From: Acidobacteriota bacterium
Lineage (GTDB): Bacteria > Acidobacteriota > Terriglobia > Acidiferrales > UBA7541
Length of the DNA: 37,805 nucleotides
Assembly: GCA_021788095.1 (NCBI GenBank)
Contig: JAJYLB010000035.1
Coordinates: forward strand, 1-37,805
Direction of reading: 5' to 3'
The notes beneath the pieces are model-generated. The model searched no databases and was not told the origin of the DNA. It saw only the letters and a program-made list of their open reading frames with translations. Positions 15,679-23,799 of this stretch are shown one piece after another (the stretch's first letter is position 1; each line of letters starts with the position of its first letter). The position numbers and the translations under genes were made by a program.

Positions 15679-16511
15679 GACGGCGATGGCGAACCCTCCG
15701 GGGCCGGTGTGGGAGGCGAGGGCGCCTCCAGCCGGAAGAAACGGCGAAAATTCGTCGCAGTGATTCGGGCGATCTCCTCGGCGGACAAGTCTCTCACATT
15801 CGCAAGCATTTTCGCCACTTCGGCCACGAAAGCCGGCTCGTTCCGGCGGCCGCGGTGGCCTTGGGGCGGGAGAAAAGGCGAATCGGTTTCGATGAGGAGG
15901 CGGTCCAAAGGCAGCTCGCGCGCCACCTGGCGAAGCGGCTGCGATTTCGGGTAGGTGAGATTGCCGGCGAAGGAGACGAGGAAGCCCATCTCCATCCCGC
16001 GGCGAGCGTCTTCGAGGCTGCCCGTGAAGCAGTGGAAGATGCCGCCCAAGCCGGTGCGCGCCCAGGAGGTTTCGAGCTGGGCGAGAGCGTCGGGCCAGGC
16101 CTCGCGGCAGTGCAGGATCACCGGCAGGCGCGCCTCCCAGGCCATGTCGAGTTGCCGGCGGAAGACGCGCAGTTGCGTCTCGCGCGGGGAATGGTCGTAG
16201 TAATAGTCGAGCCCGATTTCACCCCAACCCACCACTCGCGGGTGGCGGGCGAGCGCGGCGAGGCGGGCGAAATGCTCGTCGGTAGCTTCCCCGGCTTCGT
16301 GCGGATGGATGCCGATCGTAGCCCAAATCCAATCGTGCGTTTCGGCGAAGGGCAGCGCCGCGTCGAGCCGGCTTGGCCCCGTGCCGCTACCGATGGCCAG
16401 GATGGCCGCGAGTCCGGCGCTCCGCGCCCGTTCGAGCACGGCTTCGCGGTCGGGATCGAATTGCGGAAACTCGAGATGGGCGTGGGAGTCGACGAGGTCC
16501 ACGGGCGTCAC
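15675..16511 (-). CDS. tatD: TatD-family metal-dependent deoxyribonuclease
   Basis: This 278-residue TIM-barrel hydrolase has all the TatD metal ligands: HxH in DSHAHLEFP (10-12), Glu in GWGEIGLDYYYD, His in ILHCREAW, His in IFHCFTGS and Asp in LIETDSPFLPP. Family members are 3'-5' exonucleases or DNases acting in DNA quality control. GTG 16511 overlaps the stop of the preceding hydrolase gene as gtga, showing translational coupling. The final ctga overlaps the proposed start of the prenyl synthase. The C-terminal tail is Pro/Ser-rich. Confidence 0.9.
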   Translation of the reverse strand: MTPVDLVDSHAHLEFPQFDPDREAVLERARSAGLAAILAIGSGTGPSRLDAALPFAETHDWIWATIGIHPHEAGEATDEHFARLAALARHPRVVGWGEIGLDYYYDHSPRETQLRVFRRQLDMAWEARLPVILHCREAWPDALAQLETSWARTGLGGIFHCFTGSLEDARRGMEMGFLVSFAGNLTYPKSQPLRQVARELPLDRLLIETDSPFLPPQGHRGRRNEPAFVAEVAKMLANVRDLSAEEIARITATNFRRFFRLEAPSPPTPAPEGSPSPS

Positions 16512-17548
16512 ACCGCCGCGCCCGAGGGCGTCAGGGTTTCGGGAAGACCGGCGGCCAGCAGCGATTGGGAGCGGAAGTAACCGACGATCGCGCGCTCGGC
16601 CCAGAACCGCTCGCCGCCCTTCTGGCGCGCCAGGAAACCGCAATGGCCGCCGCGCGCCGTCCCCGAGAGACGCAGGAAGGATTGAGCGCGGATTTCCTGG
16701 CGATCGAGGCTGGCAAAGGGCACCAGGGGATCGTCTTCAGCGGCGAGCAAGAGTGCCGGCCGGCGCACCCGGCCGATCGTCCGCAAGGCGCTGGCGCGGA
16801 AGTAGTAGTCCTCGGCATCGCGGAATCCGGAGTGGGGCGCGGTGATGCGGTCGTCGAACTCGCGTATGGTGCGCACCTGCCGCGCGAGTCCGGCGGCGTA
16901 CAGGCGGGGAAAGAGCCGGGCCTTGCGGTGGAAGCGGCGCTTAAGCTGGGCGACGAAATAGCGCTCGTAGATCCAGTTGCGCGGGCGCTCGAGCGCGCCG
17001 GCGCACGCCGCCAAGTCCAGCGCCGGCGAAATCGCGGCCAGCGCCTTGAGTTCGCCCGGCGCCGCGTCGCTCATCTCACCCGCCATCTTCATCACCAGGT
17101 TGCCGCCCAAGGAGAAGCCCGCAAGAAAGATCTCCGGCAGCCGCTCGGCGGCGACCAGGTGCTCGAGCACGGCTTTCACGTCGCCGCTCAAGCTGGAATT
17201 GTAGAGCGTGGGCGTGAGGTGATCGGTGCCCCCGCAATTCCGCTGATTCATGCGCGCGACGCTGAATCCCGCTTTCCACGCCCGCTCCGCCGTGCCCAGC
17301 ATGTAGCCTGATTCGCTCGAACCTTCCAGGCCGTGTACCAACAGAAGCGCGGGCCGCTCCGAGCGGACCGGCTGCCAGTGGCAGCGGACCAAGAGGCGAG
17401 TTTCCGGAGCGACGGGAATCAGCCGATCTTCAGGCTGCGGCAGGCGCGGGAACTGGCGCGGCCAGAACGCTGCCGCCACGGTCATGCGATCGGGCCCGGC
17501 GACCCAAGGCAGGGGCTCGAAACGCGGCGGATTCCAGTCGGGGCTCAT
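16508..17548 (-). CDS. YheT-type alpha/beta hydrolase
   Basis: This 346-residue protein has the alpha/beta-hydrolase fold of the YheT/ABHD1-3 group, thought to act on lipid or ester substrates. The oxyanion region is LLVHGLEGSSES. The group-specific NQRNCGGTDHLTPTLYNSSL is present. The nucleophile Ser is in GFSLGGN, the acid in AAEDDPLVP and the His in GGHCGFL. No signal peptide is seen. It starts 25 bases after the second pseudopilin gene and overlaps tatD by four bases, so it belongs to the same transcript. Confidence 0.88.
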   Translation of the reverse strand: MSPDWNPPRFEPLPWVAGPDRMTVAAAFWPRQFPRLPQPEDRLIPVAPETRLLVRCHWQPVRSERPALLLVHGLEGSSESGYMLGTAERAWKAGFSVARMNQRNCGGTDHLTPTLYNSSLSGDVKAVLEHLVAAERLPEIFLAGFSLGGNLVMKMAGEMSDAAPGELKALAAISPALDLAACAGALERPRNWIYERYFVAQLKRRFHRKARLFPRLYAAGLARQVRTIREFDDRITAPHSGFRDAEDYYFRASALRTIGRVRRPALLLAAEDDPLVPFASLDRQEIRAQSFLRLSGTARGGHCGFLARQKGGERFWAERAIVGYFRSQSLLAAGLPETLTPSGAAV

Positions 17549-17573
17549 GGGGCGAGAGTCTCGGCGCGCGCCG

Positions 17574-18038
17574 CTACCAGGAACTATACGGTGTCTTGGT
17601 AAGGGGGGAGACCAGGTTGGAAGCCGAATGGACGTCCGTGATGCCGAACGACGTCTGCTCGGGAGACCACGCGACCTGGTCTTCGTTCGTTTGCCAATCG
17701 GTGAGCCCGGTGAAGGGATCGACTGGAATCCCCCGCAGGTAGCCCGCGGTAACGAGATCGTCGAGGGCCTGCGGGGCCTGGCCCTTGTCGACCGTGTATT
17801 GCTGAATGGCCTGGCGCATGAGCCGGAGATCGGTGGTGAGGGCGGCCTCCTTGGAGTGGGTGATGGCCACCTCGTACTGGCCCACGCCGATGGAAAGCAA
17901 AATCAGCATGATCGTGATGACGATCATCATCTCGAGCAGGGTGAAGCCGCAGCGCCTGGCGAAGCTCCGCGCCAGCCCCGCCGGGTTACGGGTCCTTGCC
18001 AAACGCAGCCTCTCGCGAAGTTGTTGCGCCATTCTCAT
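17574..18038 (-). CDS. Type II secretion/type IV pilus pseudopilin (GspG-like), second copy
   Basis: This 154-residue protein has a prepilin signal: a basic stretch (RSFARRCG) followed by FTLLEMMIVITIMLILLSIGV. Cleavage is expected after Gly with Glu at +5. The C-terminal half has LDDLVTAGYLRGIPVDPFTG, a GspG-type block. ATG 18038 (MRMAQQ) follows the first pseudopilin stop closely, with gggga 4 bases upstream. The N-terminal leader before the cleavage site is long (about 31 residues). It probably forms part of a pseudopilus with its neighbour and the upstream secretin. Confidence 0.85.
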   Translation of the reverse strand: MRMAQQLRERLRLARTRNPAGLARSFARRCGFTLLEMMIVITIMLILLSIGVGQYEVAITHSKEAALTTDLRLMRQAIQQYTVDKGQAPQALDDLVTAGYLRGIPVDPFTGLTDWQTNEDQVAWSPEQTSFGITDVHSASNLVSPLTKTPYSSW

Positions 18039-18048
18039 GGGTCCCCAA

Positions 18049-18528
18049 TCACCAGTCCGCATAGTTCGTTCCGTCCATCGCCGTTCCGGTCGATTGCGAA
18101 TAGACGTCGAAGACGTTGTCGCCGCACCAGCTCTTCGAATCCGGATCATCCTGGGCGCAGCGCAAGCCCCAATCCTTATGCCCGGTCATCGGATCGACCG
18201 GGATCTGGCGCAGGAAGCGGAGGCGCACGTCCGGCTTGCTCATGAGGTGAACGCCCTCGACGAGGGTGTCGAGTGTTGGCGGATAGCCGTAGGTATCCGC
18301 TTTCACTTGGATCTGATTCGCATCGGCCAGGTCCTTGTAGCGATCGATCGCGTCGCGCATCTCCCGCAAATCGCGCCGCAATTCGGTTTCCTTCTGCCTT
18401 TGGATGGTGACCTGGGCCAGGGGCAGGGCGACGGAAGCCAGAATGAGCATGATGGCCACGGTCACCATCAGCTCGATGAAGGTGAACCCCGCTTGGCTGC
18501 CGGCGGCGCGCCTGTTTCCCCCGGGCAT
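18049..18528 (-). CDS. Type II secretion/type IV pilus pseudopilin (GspG-like), first copy
   Basis: This 159-residue pseudopilin has the cleavage motif AGFTFIELMVTVAIMLILAS after a short leader. A long amphipathic helix follows (ETELRRDLREMRDAIDRYKD), then FLRQIPVDPMTG, the GspG loop shared with the next gene. Two C-terminal Cys (LRCAQDDP, SWCGDN) could form a disulfide. Its ATG overlaps the secretin stop (taatg), so the two are coupled. The tandem pseudopilins probably arose by duplication. Confidence 0.87.
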   Translation of the reverse strand: MPGGNRRAAGSQAGFTFIELMVTVAIMLILASVALPLAQVTIQRQKETELRRDLREMRDAIDRYKDLADANQIQVKADTYGYPPTLDTLVEGVHLMSKPDVRLRFLRQIPVDPMTGHKDWGLRCAQDDPDSKSWCGDNVFDVYSQSTGTAMDGTNYADW

Positions 18529-20858
18529 TAGCGCGCTCCCGCGGTGACGGTAATGGTGGCCGGCTGCGTCGAAAAGGCGAGTGCCTGCTGCTTGGAATTC
18601 TTCGCGCCTACCCCTTCGATGGTAAGCGGCGAGGTACCCGGCGCGAGCGCCTTCACCACGATGCCCAGCAGCGTGCCGCTGCCATTCACTCCGGCGGTGT
18701 TGGGCGGTCGCGTGGCGCTGATGATGGCCTGGCCCTTCTGCGGATCCTCCTGGTGGAAGATGGAGACGACTTGCGTGCCGCCCGAGAGGAAGCCGCCATC
18801 GCGGATGTCCTCGACGGCGATCACCTTCGGGTCGTAATGCAGAATCAGCGGAATCGAATAGAGGTCGGCGGCATCGTGCGCCACCAAGGCGATCGTGGTG
18901 GTGGCGCCTGGAGCGAGGCTGAGCGAGGCGGGCTCGAAGGCGAGCGTGGCCGCCCCGGCGGGAGTCGCAGGCGCGGGAGCGGGAGCGCTTTGCGCGGGCG
19001 CGGAAGCCGGCGCGCCCCCCGCGTTCGGCCCGCCAGCCGTGCCGGGCGGAAAGACGGGCTTTGCGCCGGCATCGTCGGGCGCGGTCCGCGGGTACACCTG
19101 GATGTACTGGTCCGAGCCGGTGAAGAGCGAGCGCAGGTTTTCGGCCGTGATATTCGGCATGCGCACGACGTGCGGCGTGAGCACGATCAGCACTTCATCG
19201 CTCTGATTTTCCACCTTCTGGTCGGAGAAGAAATATTTCAGGAAGGGAATATTGGCGAAGCCCGGCCAGCCGTTGACGCTCTTCGTCGTCGTGTTCTGGA
19301 TCAAGCCGCCGAGCACCTCCGTCTGGCCATCCGCGAGCCGCATATCGGTTTGAATCTCGCGCGTACTGATGACGGGCTCCTGGATCCCGCCGATGGACTG
19401 GTAGTTGCTGACCGAACTTACCTGGATGTCCAAGTCGAGGCTGACGTCTCCGCCGAGGTGGACTGTTGGGGTCACCTTCAGGACCACGCCGACGTCCTGG
19501 TACTGGAATTGGGTATTAAAGAGCGGATTCAAGGCGCCCGTTCCGGCGCCCGTGATGCCCGCGGCGATGCCCGCGTTGAACGATCCCGTTGCCGTGGGAA
19601 CCTTTTCGCCTATCGTGAGGCTGGCTTTCGCCCCATCCGTTAGCAGGATTTGCGGATTCTGAATGATCTTGGTGGTGCTGTCGGTGAGCAGGGCGGTGGC
19701 GGCGGCGCCGGGCAGCAGGGCGCTGTAATCGCCGGTGGAGAGGTGCTTGAGGTTGTTGAGTGTGATGCCGGATGTGGTTGAGCTGGTACTCGACGACGAG
19801 GAGGAAGAAGACGACGGGGATTGCAGGGCGGTACGCGGGGTAAACGTAACGGTGGCGCTCGTTCCCGGGGTGATGCCCAAATCGCGCAACCGGTCCCGGC
19901 TCACCTCGAGTACCGAAACCTGGAGCATCGCTTCGCCCTGCTGCTGGTCCACATCGTCGATGATCTTCTGCGCGGCGGCGACCTGGTCCGTGGTGCCGCG
20001 GACCACGATGGCGTTCAACGAGTTGATTTGGGAGACGCGCTGGAGCTGCAGGAGCTGGCGAATCGCGCCTACGACCGAAGTCAAGTCTTGCGGCGTGGTG
20101 GCGTTCCGGAGGTAGAAGGTCTTGACGATCTCGTCCTGGTACTGGGTGCGGTACTGGGGCATATTCGTCGCCACGAAGAGGATGCTCGAAGTCATCGGCT
20201 TCCAAAACGTGCCGCTCTCCGCTGCAACGGCATCCAAGGCCTGTTCGAGCGTGACGTTGACGAGTTGGACGCTGATGGACTTCTGCGGCAAATCGGGAGC
20301 GAAAAGCACGGCAAGCCCGGCCATCTTGGCGATGGTGTCGTAGACGACCCGATCGTCATTCGTCATGGTCAGGTTGACGGTCTGGTTGGAGATTTTGAGC
20401 TGGGGCGGCATCGCCTCGAGCCCTTCCAGCTCCTTCTGGCCGGGCTCGGCCGGAGGCGGGGCGGCGGTTTTCTTCAGCTCGGCGATCCTCTCGAGCGCCT
20501 TTTGCACCATCTGGTCGGCAATAGCGCTCGCGGGATCGATATCGTGGGCGCGCTGGAAGTTGCCGAGAGCCGTTTCGACGTCGGTCAGGTCGCCCCGGGC
20601 CATCAGGCGCCGGCCCAGCTCGACGTGGGCCTGGGCGGCCTGGAAGCGCATGGAATCCACGCTCAGCTTGTACTGGACGTCGGAGGGGTCGGCGCGCAGC
20701 GCGCGCTCGTAATAGACGAGCGCGGTGTCGTAGTCCTGTAGTTCCTGAGCCTTGCGTCCCAGGTTGTAGTCGTGGTTGGCCAGGCGTGCTGTAGCGCAGC
20801 CGGCCGAAAGCAGTAGCCCCCCCGCCAGCGCTACTGCGGCCCATGAAGCAGGTCGCAT
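18528..20858 (-). CDS. Secretin (GspD/PilQ-like) lipoprotein with C-terminal cohesin-like domain
   Basis: This outer-membrane secretin of 776 residues probably forms the pore for the pseudopilins encoded next. It has a lipoprotein signal (GGLLLSAGC), a TPR-like region (ALVYYERALRADP; LGNFQRAHDIDP), an STN/N0-type domain (VYDTIAKMAGLAVLFAPDLP) and an N1-type domain (SQINSLNAIVVRGTTDQ). The secretin core includes QVSVLEVSRDRLRDLGI, a Ser-rich loop (SPSSSSSSSSSTSSTTSG) and VLGGLIQNTTTKSVNGWPG. After a Pro/Ala linker comes a cohesin-like beta domain (about 640-770: FEPASLSLAPGATTTI; LILHYDPKVIAVEDI). ATG 20858 is preferred over 20873 because gagg lies 5 bases upstream. It heads the six-gene minus-strand run. 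Confidence 0.88.
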   Translation of the reverse strand: MRPASWAAVALAGGLLLSAGCATARLANHDYNLGRKAQELQDYDTALVYYERALRADPSDVQYKLSVDSMRFQAAQAHVELGRRLMARGDLTDVETALGNFQRAHDIDPASAIADQMVQKALERIAELKKTAAPPPAEPGQKELEGLEAMPPQLKISNQTVNLTMTNDDRVVYDTIAKMAGLAVLFAPDLPQKSISVQLVNVTLEQALDAVAAESGTFWKPMTSSILFVATNMPQYRTQYQDEIVKTFYLRNATTPQDLTSVVGAIRQLLQLQRVSQINSLNAIVVRGTTDQVAAAQKIIDDVDQQQGEAMLQVSVLEVSRDRLRDLGITPGTSATVTFTPRTALQSPSSSSSSSSSTSSTTSGITLNNLKHLSTGDYSALLPGAAATALLTDSTTKIIQNPQILLTDGAKASLTIGEKVPTATGSFNAGIAAGITGAGTGALNPLFNTQFQYQDVGVVLKVTPTVHLGGDVSLDLDIQVSSVSNYQSIGGIQEPVISTREIQTDMRLADGQTEVLGGLIQNTTTKSVNGWPGFANIPFLKYFFSDQKVENQSDEVLIVLTPHVVRMPNITAENLRSLFTGSDQYIQVYPRTAPDDAGAKPVFPPGTAGGPNAGGAPASAPAQSAPAPAPATPAGAATLAFEPASLSLAPGATTTIALVAHDAADLYSIPLILHYDPKVIAVEDIRDGGFLSGGTQVVSIFHQEDPQKGQAIISATRPPNTAGVNGSGTLLGIVVKALAPGTSPLTIEGVGAKNSKQQALAFSTQPATITVTAGAR

Positions 20859-20933
20859 CGCTCCCTCGTCCATTCAGGGTATCACCCGGTCAATCGCAGG
20901 GGCAAGTTGCCCAGGTAGTAAGATAGGCGGTCT

Positions 20934-21422
20934 ATGGCCAGCGGGAAGAAGAAGGCGGGACGCGAGGGTGAGCGGGTGGTGGCGCAGAACCGCGCCGCGG
21001 CTCACGACTACTTCCTGCTCGAGAAATACGAAGCCGGAATGGAGCTGCGCGGGAGCGAGGTGAAGGCCTTGCGGGAAGGCAAAGCCAGCCTTCGCGAAGC
21101 CTATGGCGAGGTCCGCCGCGGGGAGCTGTGGCTGGAGCGCTGTCACATTCCCACGTACGCCGCCGCCGCCTTTTTCAATCACGACTCGCTGCGCCCCAAG
21201 CGGCTCCTCCTGCACCGCCGGGAAATCGATCGGCTGGCCGCCGAGACGCAGCAGAAGGGCTTGACCGTCGTGCCCTTGCGCATCTATTTTCGCAATGGGC
21301 GCGCCAAGTGTGAGGTCGCGCTGGCGAAAGGGCGCAAGGTGCACGATCGTCGCGCCGCCGAACGCGAGCGCGAGTCCAAGCGCGAGGCCTCGGAAGCCTT
21401 GTACCGTTATCGCCGCCGTTGA
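20934..21422 (+). CDS. smpB: SsrA-binding protein
   Basis: SmpB binds tmRNA and brings it to stalled ribosomes for trans-translation. The 162-residue protein has the family core: AAHDYFLLEKYEAGMELRGS, EVKALREGKASLREAY, an N-rich turn (FFNHDSLRPKRLLLH) and a basic C-terminal tail (KGRKVHDRRAAERERESKRE) that enters the decoding channel. aggcgg lies 3 bases before the ATG. It is divergent from the secretin gene, with only 75 bases between the starts. tmRNA itself is not in the window. Confidence 0.96.
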   Translation: MASGKKKAGREGERVVAQNRAAAHDYFLLEKYEAGMELRGSEVKALREGKASLREAYGEVRRGELWLERCHIPTYAAAAFFNHDSLRPKRLLLHRREIDRLAAETQQKGLTVVPLRIYFRNGRAKCEVALAKGRKVHDRRAAERERESKREASEALYRYRRR

Positions 21423-21459
21423 CACCCCATTGGCGGAACGCTGTTAAAGGCCAAGGTGC

Positions 21460-21560
21460 CGTGCTCAGCGAAGCGAGGCATCCCGTCGATTCCGCGCAAA
21501 CGGGGGTCGGGATCCTTCGCGGAGTTTACCCTGAGCGAAACGAATGGGCTCAGGATGACA
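21460..21560. repeat. Diverged copies of the ctcagcgaagcg / gggatccttcg intergenic repeat
   Basis: gctcagcgaagcgaggcatc (21462-21481), cgggatccttcgcgga (21508-21523) and ggctcaggatgaca (21547-21560) belong to the same family as 14518-14622 and 25948-25986. They make a false upstream extension of the pepA reading frame. Nothing else is seen in 21423-21608. Confidence 0.7.
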
Positions 21561-21608
21561 GTCCTGAAAGGCATTTTGCGGCGCCCTGCTAAAGAACAAA
21601 GGAGAACC

Positions 21609-23087
21609 GTGGAAGTAAAACTGGAAACCACTTCACCGCTCGTGACGGATGCCGATGCCCTCGTCACCTTCGCTTTTGAAGAAAACAACCCCGCACAGGG
21701 CGCGCTCGCCGAACTCGACCGCGCTACGGGCGGCCGGCTGAAGGAATTGGCCGCAAGCGGCGAACTCACCGGCAAATGGCTCGAAATGGTGCTGCTGCAC
21801 TACCCGGCTGGCCTCCAGGCCAAGCGTTTGCTGGTCGTCGGCGCGGGGAAGCGGGAGAAATTCGACCCTGTAAGGCTGCGGCGGCTGGCAGGCGCCGCGG
21901 CGCGCTACCTCAAAGCCCGCGGAGCGAAGCGGCTGGCGTTTCTGCTGCGCGAGCCGCGGCAAGACGCGACGGCCGCGCAGTTCGTGGCTGAAGGCCTGCT
22001 CTTGGCCGAGCTGGATCTCGATAAGTACAAGAGCCAGAAAGAGAACCGGAATGGGATCGAGAGCGCGGCGATTTTGGGCGCCGCGGCTGGCGCCGGACCG
22101 GCGCTCGAGCGGGCTCGCGCTATCGCCGAAAGCGAGAACTGGGCTCGCGACATCGCCAACGAGCCTTCGAACCAGCTCACGCCGAGCGGCTTGGCCGAAC
22201 GCGCCGAGCAGATGGCTCGCGAGGCGGGTCTCGCCATCGACGTTTTGGACGAGAAGCGGATCGAGCAGTTGGGCATGGGGGCGCTGCTGGGTGTGGCTCG
22301 CGGAAGCGCCGAGCCCCCACGCGTGATCGTGGTGACGTATAACCCGCCGCAGGCGAAGCCTGGAGGGCCGGTGCTCGGCCTGGTGGGCAAGGCCATTACG
22401 TTCGATACGGGAGGCATCTCCATCAAGCCGAGCAAGGGCATGGAAAAGATGAAGTACGACATGTGCGGCGGGATCACCATGCTCGCGACGATGCGGGCGA
22501 TCGCGCGGCTCCGACCGCCCGTGAAGGTCATCGCCGTCGTTCCCGCTACCGAGAACATGCCTGGCGGCCGCGCCATCAAGCCGGGTGACGTCCTGTTTTC
22601 GCTTTCGGGGAAAACCATCGAAGTGCTCAATACCGACGCCGAGGGCCGGCTCATCCTCGCCGATGGCTTGGAATATGCGCGGCGGCTGGGCGCAACGCAC
22701 CTGGTGGATGCCGCCACGCTTACCGGCGCGATCGTCGTCGCGCTTTCCACCGTCAACGTCGGGGTCTTCGGATCCCGCGACGAATTCACCCGGCTGTTTC
22801 TCGATACGGCGCGGGAAGCGGGCGAGCGGATGTGGCTTATGCCCGTCGACGACGAGTACCTGGAAATGATGAAGAGCCCGCTGGCCGATCTCCAAAACAT
22901 TTCCTCAGGCGATGGCGGCGGCGCTTCCACCGCCGCGGCCTTCCTGCGCGAATTCACAGCCGATCTGCCCTGGATCCACCTCGATATCGCCGGCACGGCG
23001 TGGCTGGACGACGCGAAGCCCTGGATGCCCAAAGGCGCTTCCGGCGTGGCCATTCGCACCCTGGTGGATTTCGCCGGAAAACTGTAG
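21609..23087 (+). CDS. pepA: Leucyl aminopeptidase (M17)
   Basis: This cytosolic di-zinc/manganese peptidase removes N-terminal residues from peptides. The 492-residue protein has the M17 catalytic C-terminal domain: GKAITFDTGGISIKPSKGM with metal-binding Lys and Asp, MKYDMCGG, and the signature NTDAEGRL (about 341-348). GTG 21609 is chosen because aaggag lies 5 bases upstream and the N-terminal macro-like domain starts there (VEVKLETTSPLVTD). Upstream in-frame codons belong to a repeat. A strong hairpin follows the stop (23121-23153). Confidence 0.95.
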   Translation: MEVKLETTSPLVTDADALVTFAFEENNPAQGALAELDRATGGRLKELAASGELTGKWLEMVLLHYPAGLQAKRLLVVGAGKREKFDPVRLRRLAGAAARYLKARGAKRLAFLLREPRQDATAAQFVAEGLLLAELDLDKYKSQKENRNGIESAAILGAAAGAGPALERARAIAESENWARDIANEPSNQLTPSGLAERAEQMAREAGLAIDVLDEKRIEQLGMGALLGVARGSAEPPRVIVVTYNPPQAKPGGPVLGLVGKAITFDTGGISIKPSKGMEKMKYDMCGGITMLATMRAIARLRPPVKVIAVVPATENMPGGRAIKPGDVLFSLSGKTIEVLNTDAEGRLILADGLEYARRLGATHLVDAATLTGAIVVALSTVNVGVFGSRDEFTRLFLDTAREAGERMWLMPVDDEYLEMMKSPLADLQNISSGDGGGASTAAAFLREFTADLPWIHLDIAGTAWLDDAKPWMPKGASGVAIRTLVDFAGKL

Positions 23088-23120
23088 GGCAGCCGGGTTT
23101 GACTCGCGCGCCGAAAGGCG

Positions 23121-23204
23121 CACAGCCAGGTCCCGAAGGTTCGGGAGGCTGTGCTACCAAGAGCGCGATCTCGGCAGCCGTAGCGCAGGCATTCTTGCCC
23201 GTGC
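23121..23204. repeat. Nested hairpin and cgcaggcattcttgcccgtgc repeat after pepA
   Basis: cacagcc (23121-23127) pairs with ggctgtg (23147-23153), and inside it tcccga pairs with tcggga (23131-23146). The hairpin could stop pepA transcription, though no T run follows. tagcgcaggcattcttgccc (23181-23200) is another repeat unit. No gene is seen in 23088-23300. Confidence 0.6.
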
Positions 23205-23288
23205 GGATTGGGGACCAGCGCCAGAGGCGGAGCGCACGGCAAGGAACGGCCCGCTGCCGCCGGCTTCTTTTCGCGACCGCGGCTGGCC

Positions 23289-23294
23289 TATAAT
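23289..23294 (+). promoter_or_regulatory. -10 box (TATAAT) of hicBA, implying a leaderless mRNA
   Basis: A perfect TATAAT ends 6 bases before the hicB ATG, so transcription should start at or within a base of the ATG. No Shine-Dalgarno sequence is present (tcaaga). A -35 match is poor (ttcttt at 23265-23270). Confidence 0.6.
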
Positions 23295-23300
23295 TCAAGA

Positions 23301-23525
23301 ATGAAACAGTTCACCCTGCCCATCGTGATCGAAGCCGACGCCGACGGCTACTTCGTTTCGTGCCCTGCCCTCCAAGGCTGCTACAGCCAGGGCGAAACCT
23401 ACGAACAGGCGATGGAGAACATCCGCGATGCCATTCGCTTGCACATCGAGGATCGCCTTTCGAGCGGGGAGGAGATCCCCGAGCGTCTCTCGGTCAGCCT
23501 CTCGACGGTCGAAGTCGCGGTCTAA
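23301..23525 (+). CDS. hicB: HicB-family antitoxin
   Basis: This 74-residue protein has the HicB partial-RNase-H-like fold: LPIVIEADADGYFVSCPALQGCYSQGETYEQAMENI, then DAIRLHIEDRLSSGEEIPE. No C-terminal DNA-binding domain is present, as in the short HicB class. It neutralises the HicA toxin encoded directly after it; the two genes overlap at taatg. ATG 23301 is chosen because the family fold begins there; the longer frame from 23208 lies in repeat DNA. Confidence 0.88.
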   Translation: MKQFTLPIVIEADADGYFVSCPALQGCYSQGETYEQAMENIRDAIRLHIEDRLSSGEEIPERLSVSLSTVEVAV

Positions 23526-23749
23526 TGCCCAGGCTACCGCGGCTCACCGCAAGGGAAATCGTGGGTGTGTTGGAGAGGTCCGATTTTTCGCTCGCCAGGC
23601 AAAGCGGAAGCCACATGATCGACAAAAACGCCGCAGGCAAGCGCGCGACCGTGCCTGTTCACGGTGCGAGGGTGCTCCATCCCAAGGTACTGAAGAGCAT
23701 CCTCTGGGATGCAGGGCTCACGCAGGAAGATCTCGCGAGGCTCCTGTAG
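23525..23749 (+). CDS. hicA: HicA-family mRNA interferase toxin
   Basis: This 74-residue toxin has the double-stranded-RNA-binding-like HicA fold: LTAREIVGVLERSDFSLARQ, GSHMIDKN with the catalytic His, RATVPVHGARVLHPKVLKSI, LWDAGLTQEDLARLL. It cleaves mRNA when free of HicB. The length and key His are intact, so the pair appears functional. The antitoxin-first order is the reverse of E. coli hicAB but is common elsewhere. It converges on argS, 50 bases apart. Confidence 0.87.
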   Translation: MPRLPRLTAREIVGVLERSDFSLARQSGSHMIDKNAAGKRATVPVHGARVLHPKVLKSILWDAGLTQEDLARLL

Positions 23750-23799
23750 CGTGCTCGGCGTCAGGGGCGCTCCCGCCCTGCGGGATCGCCGCTGGGAGC

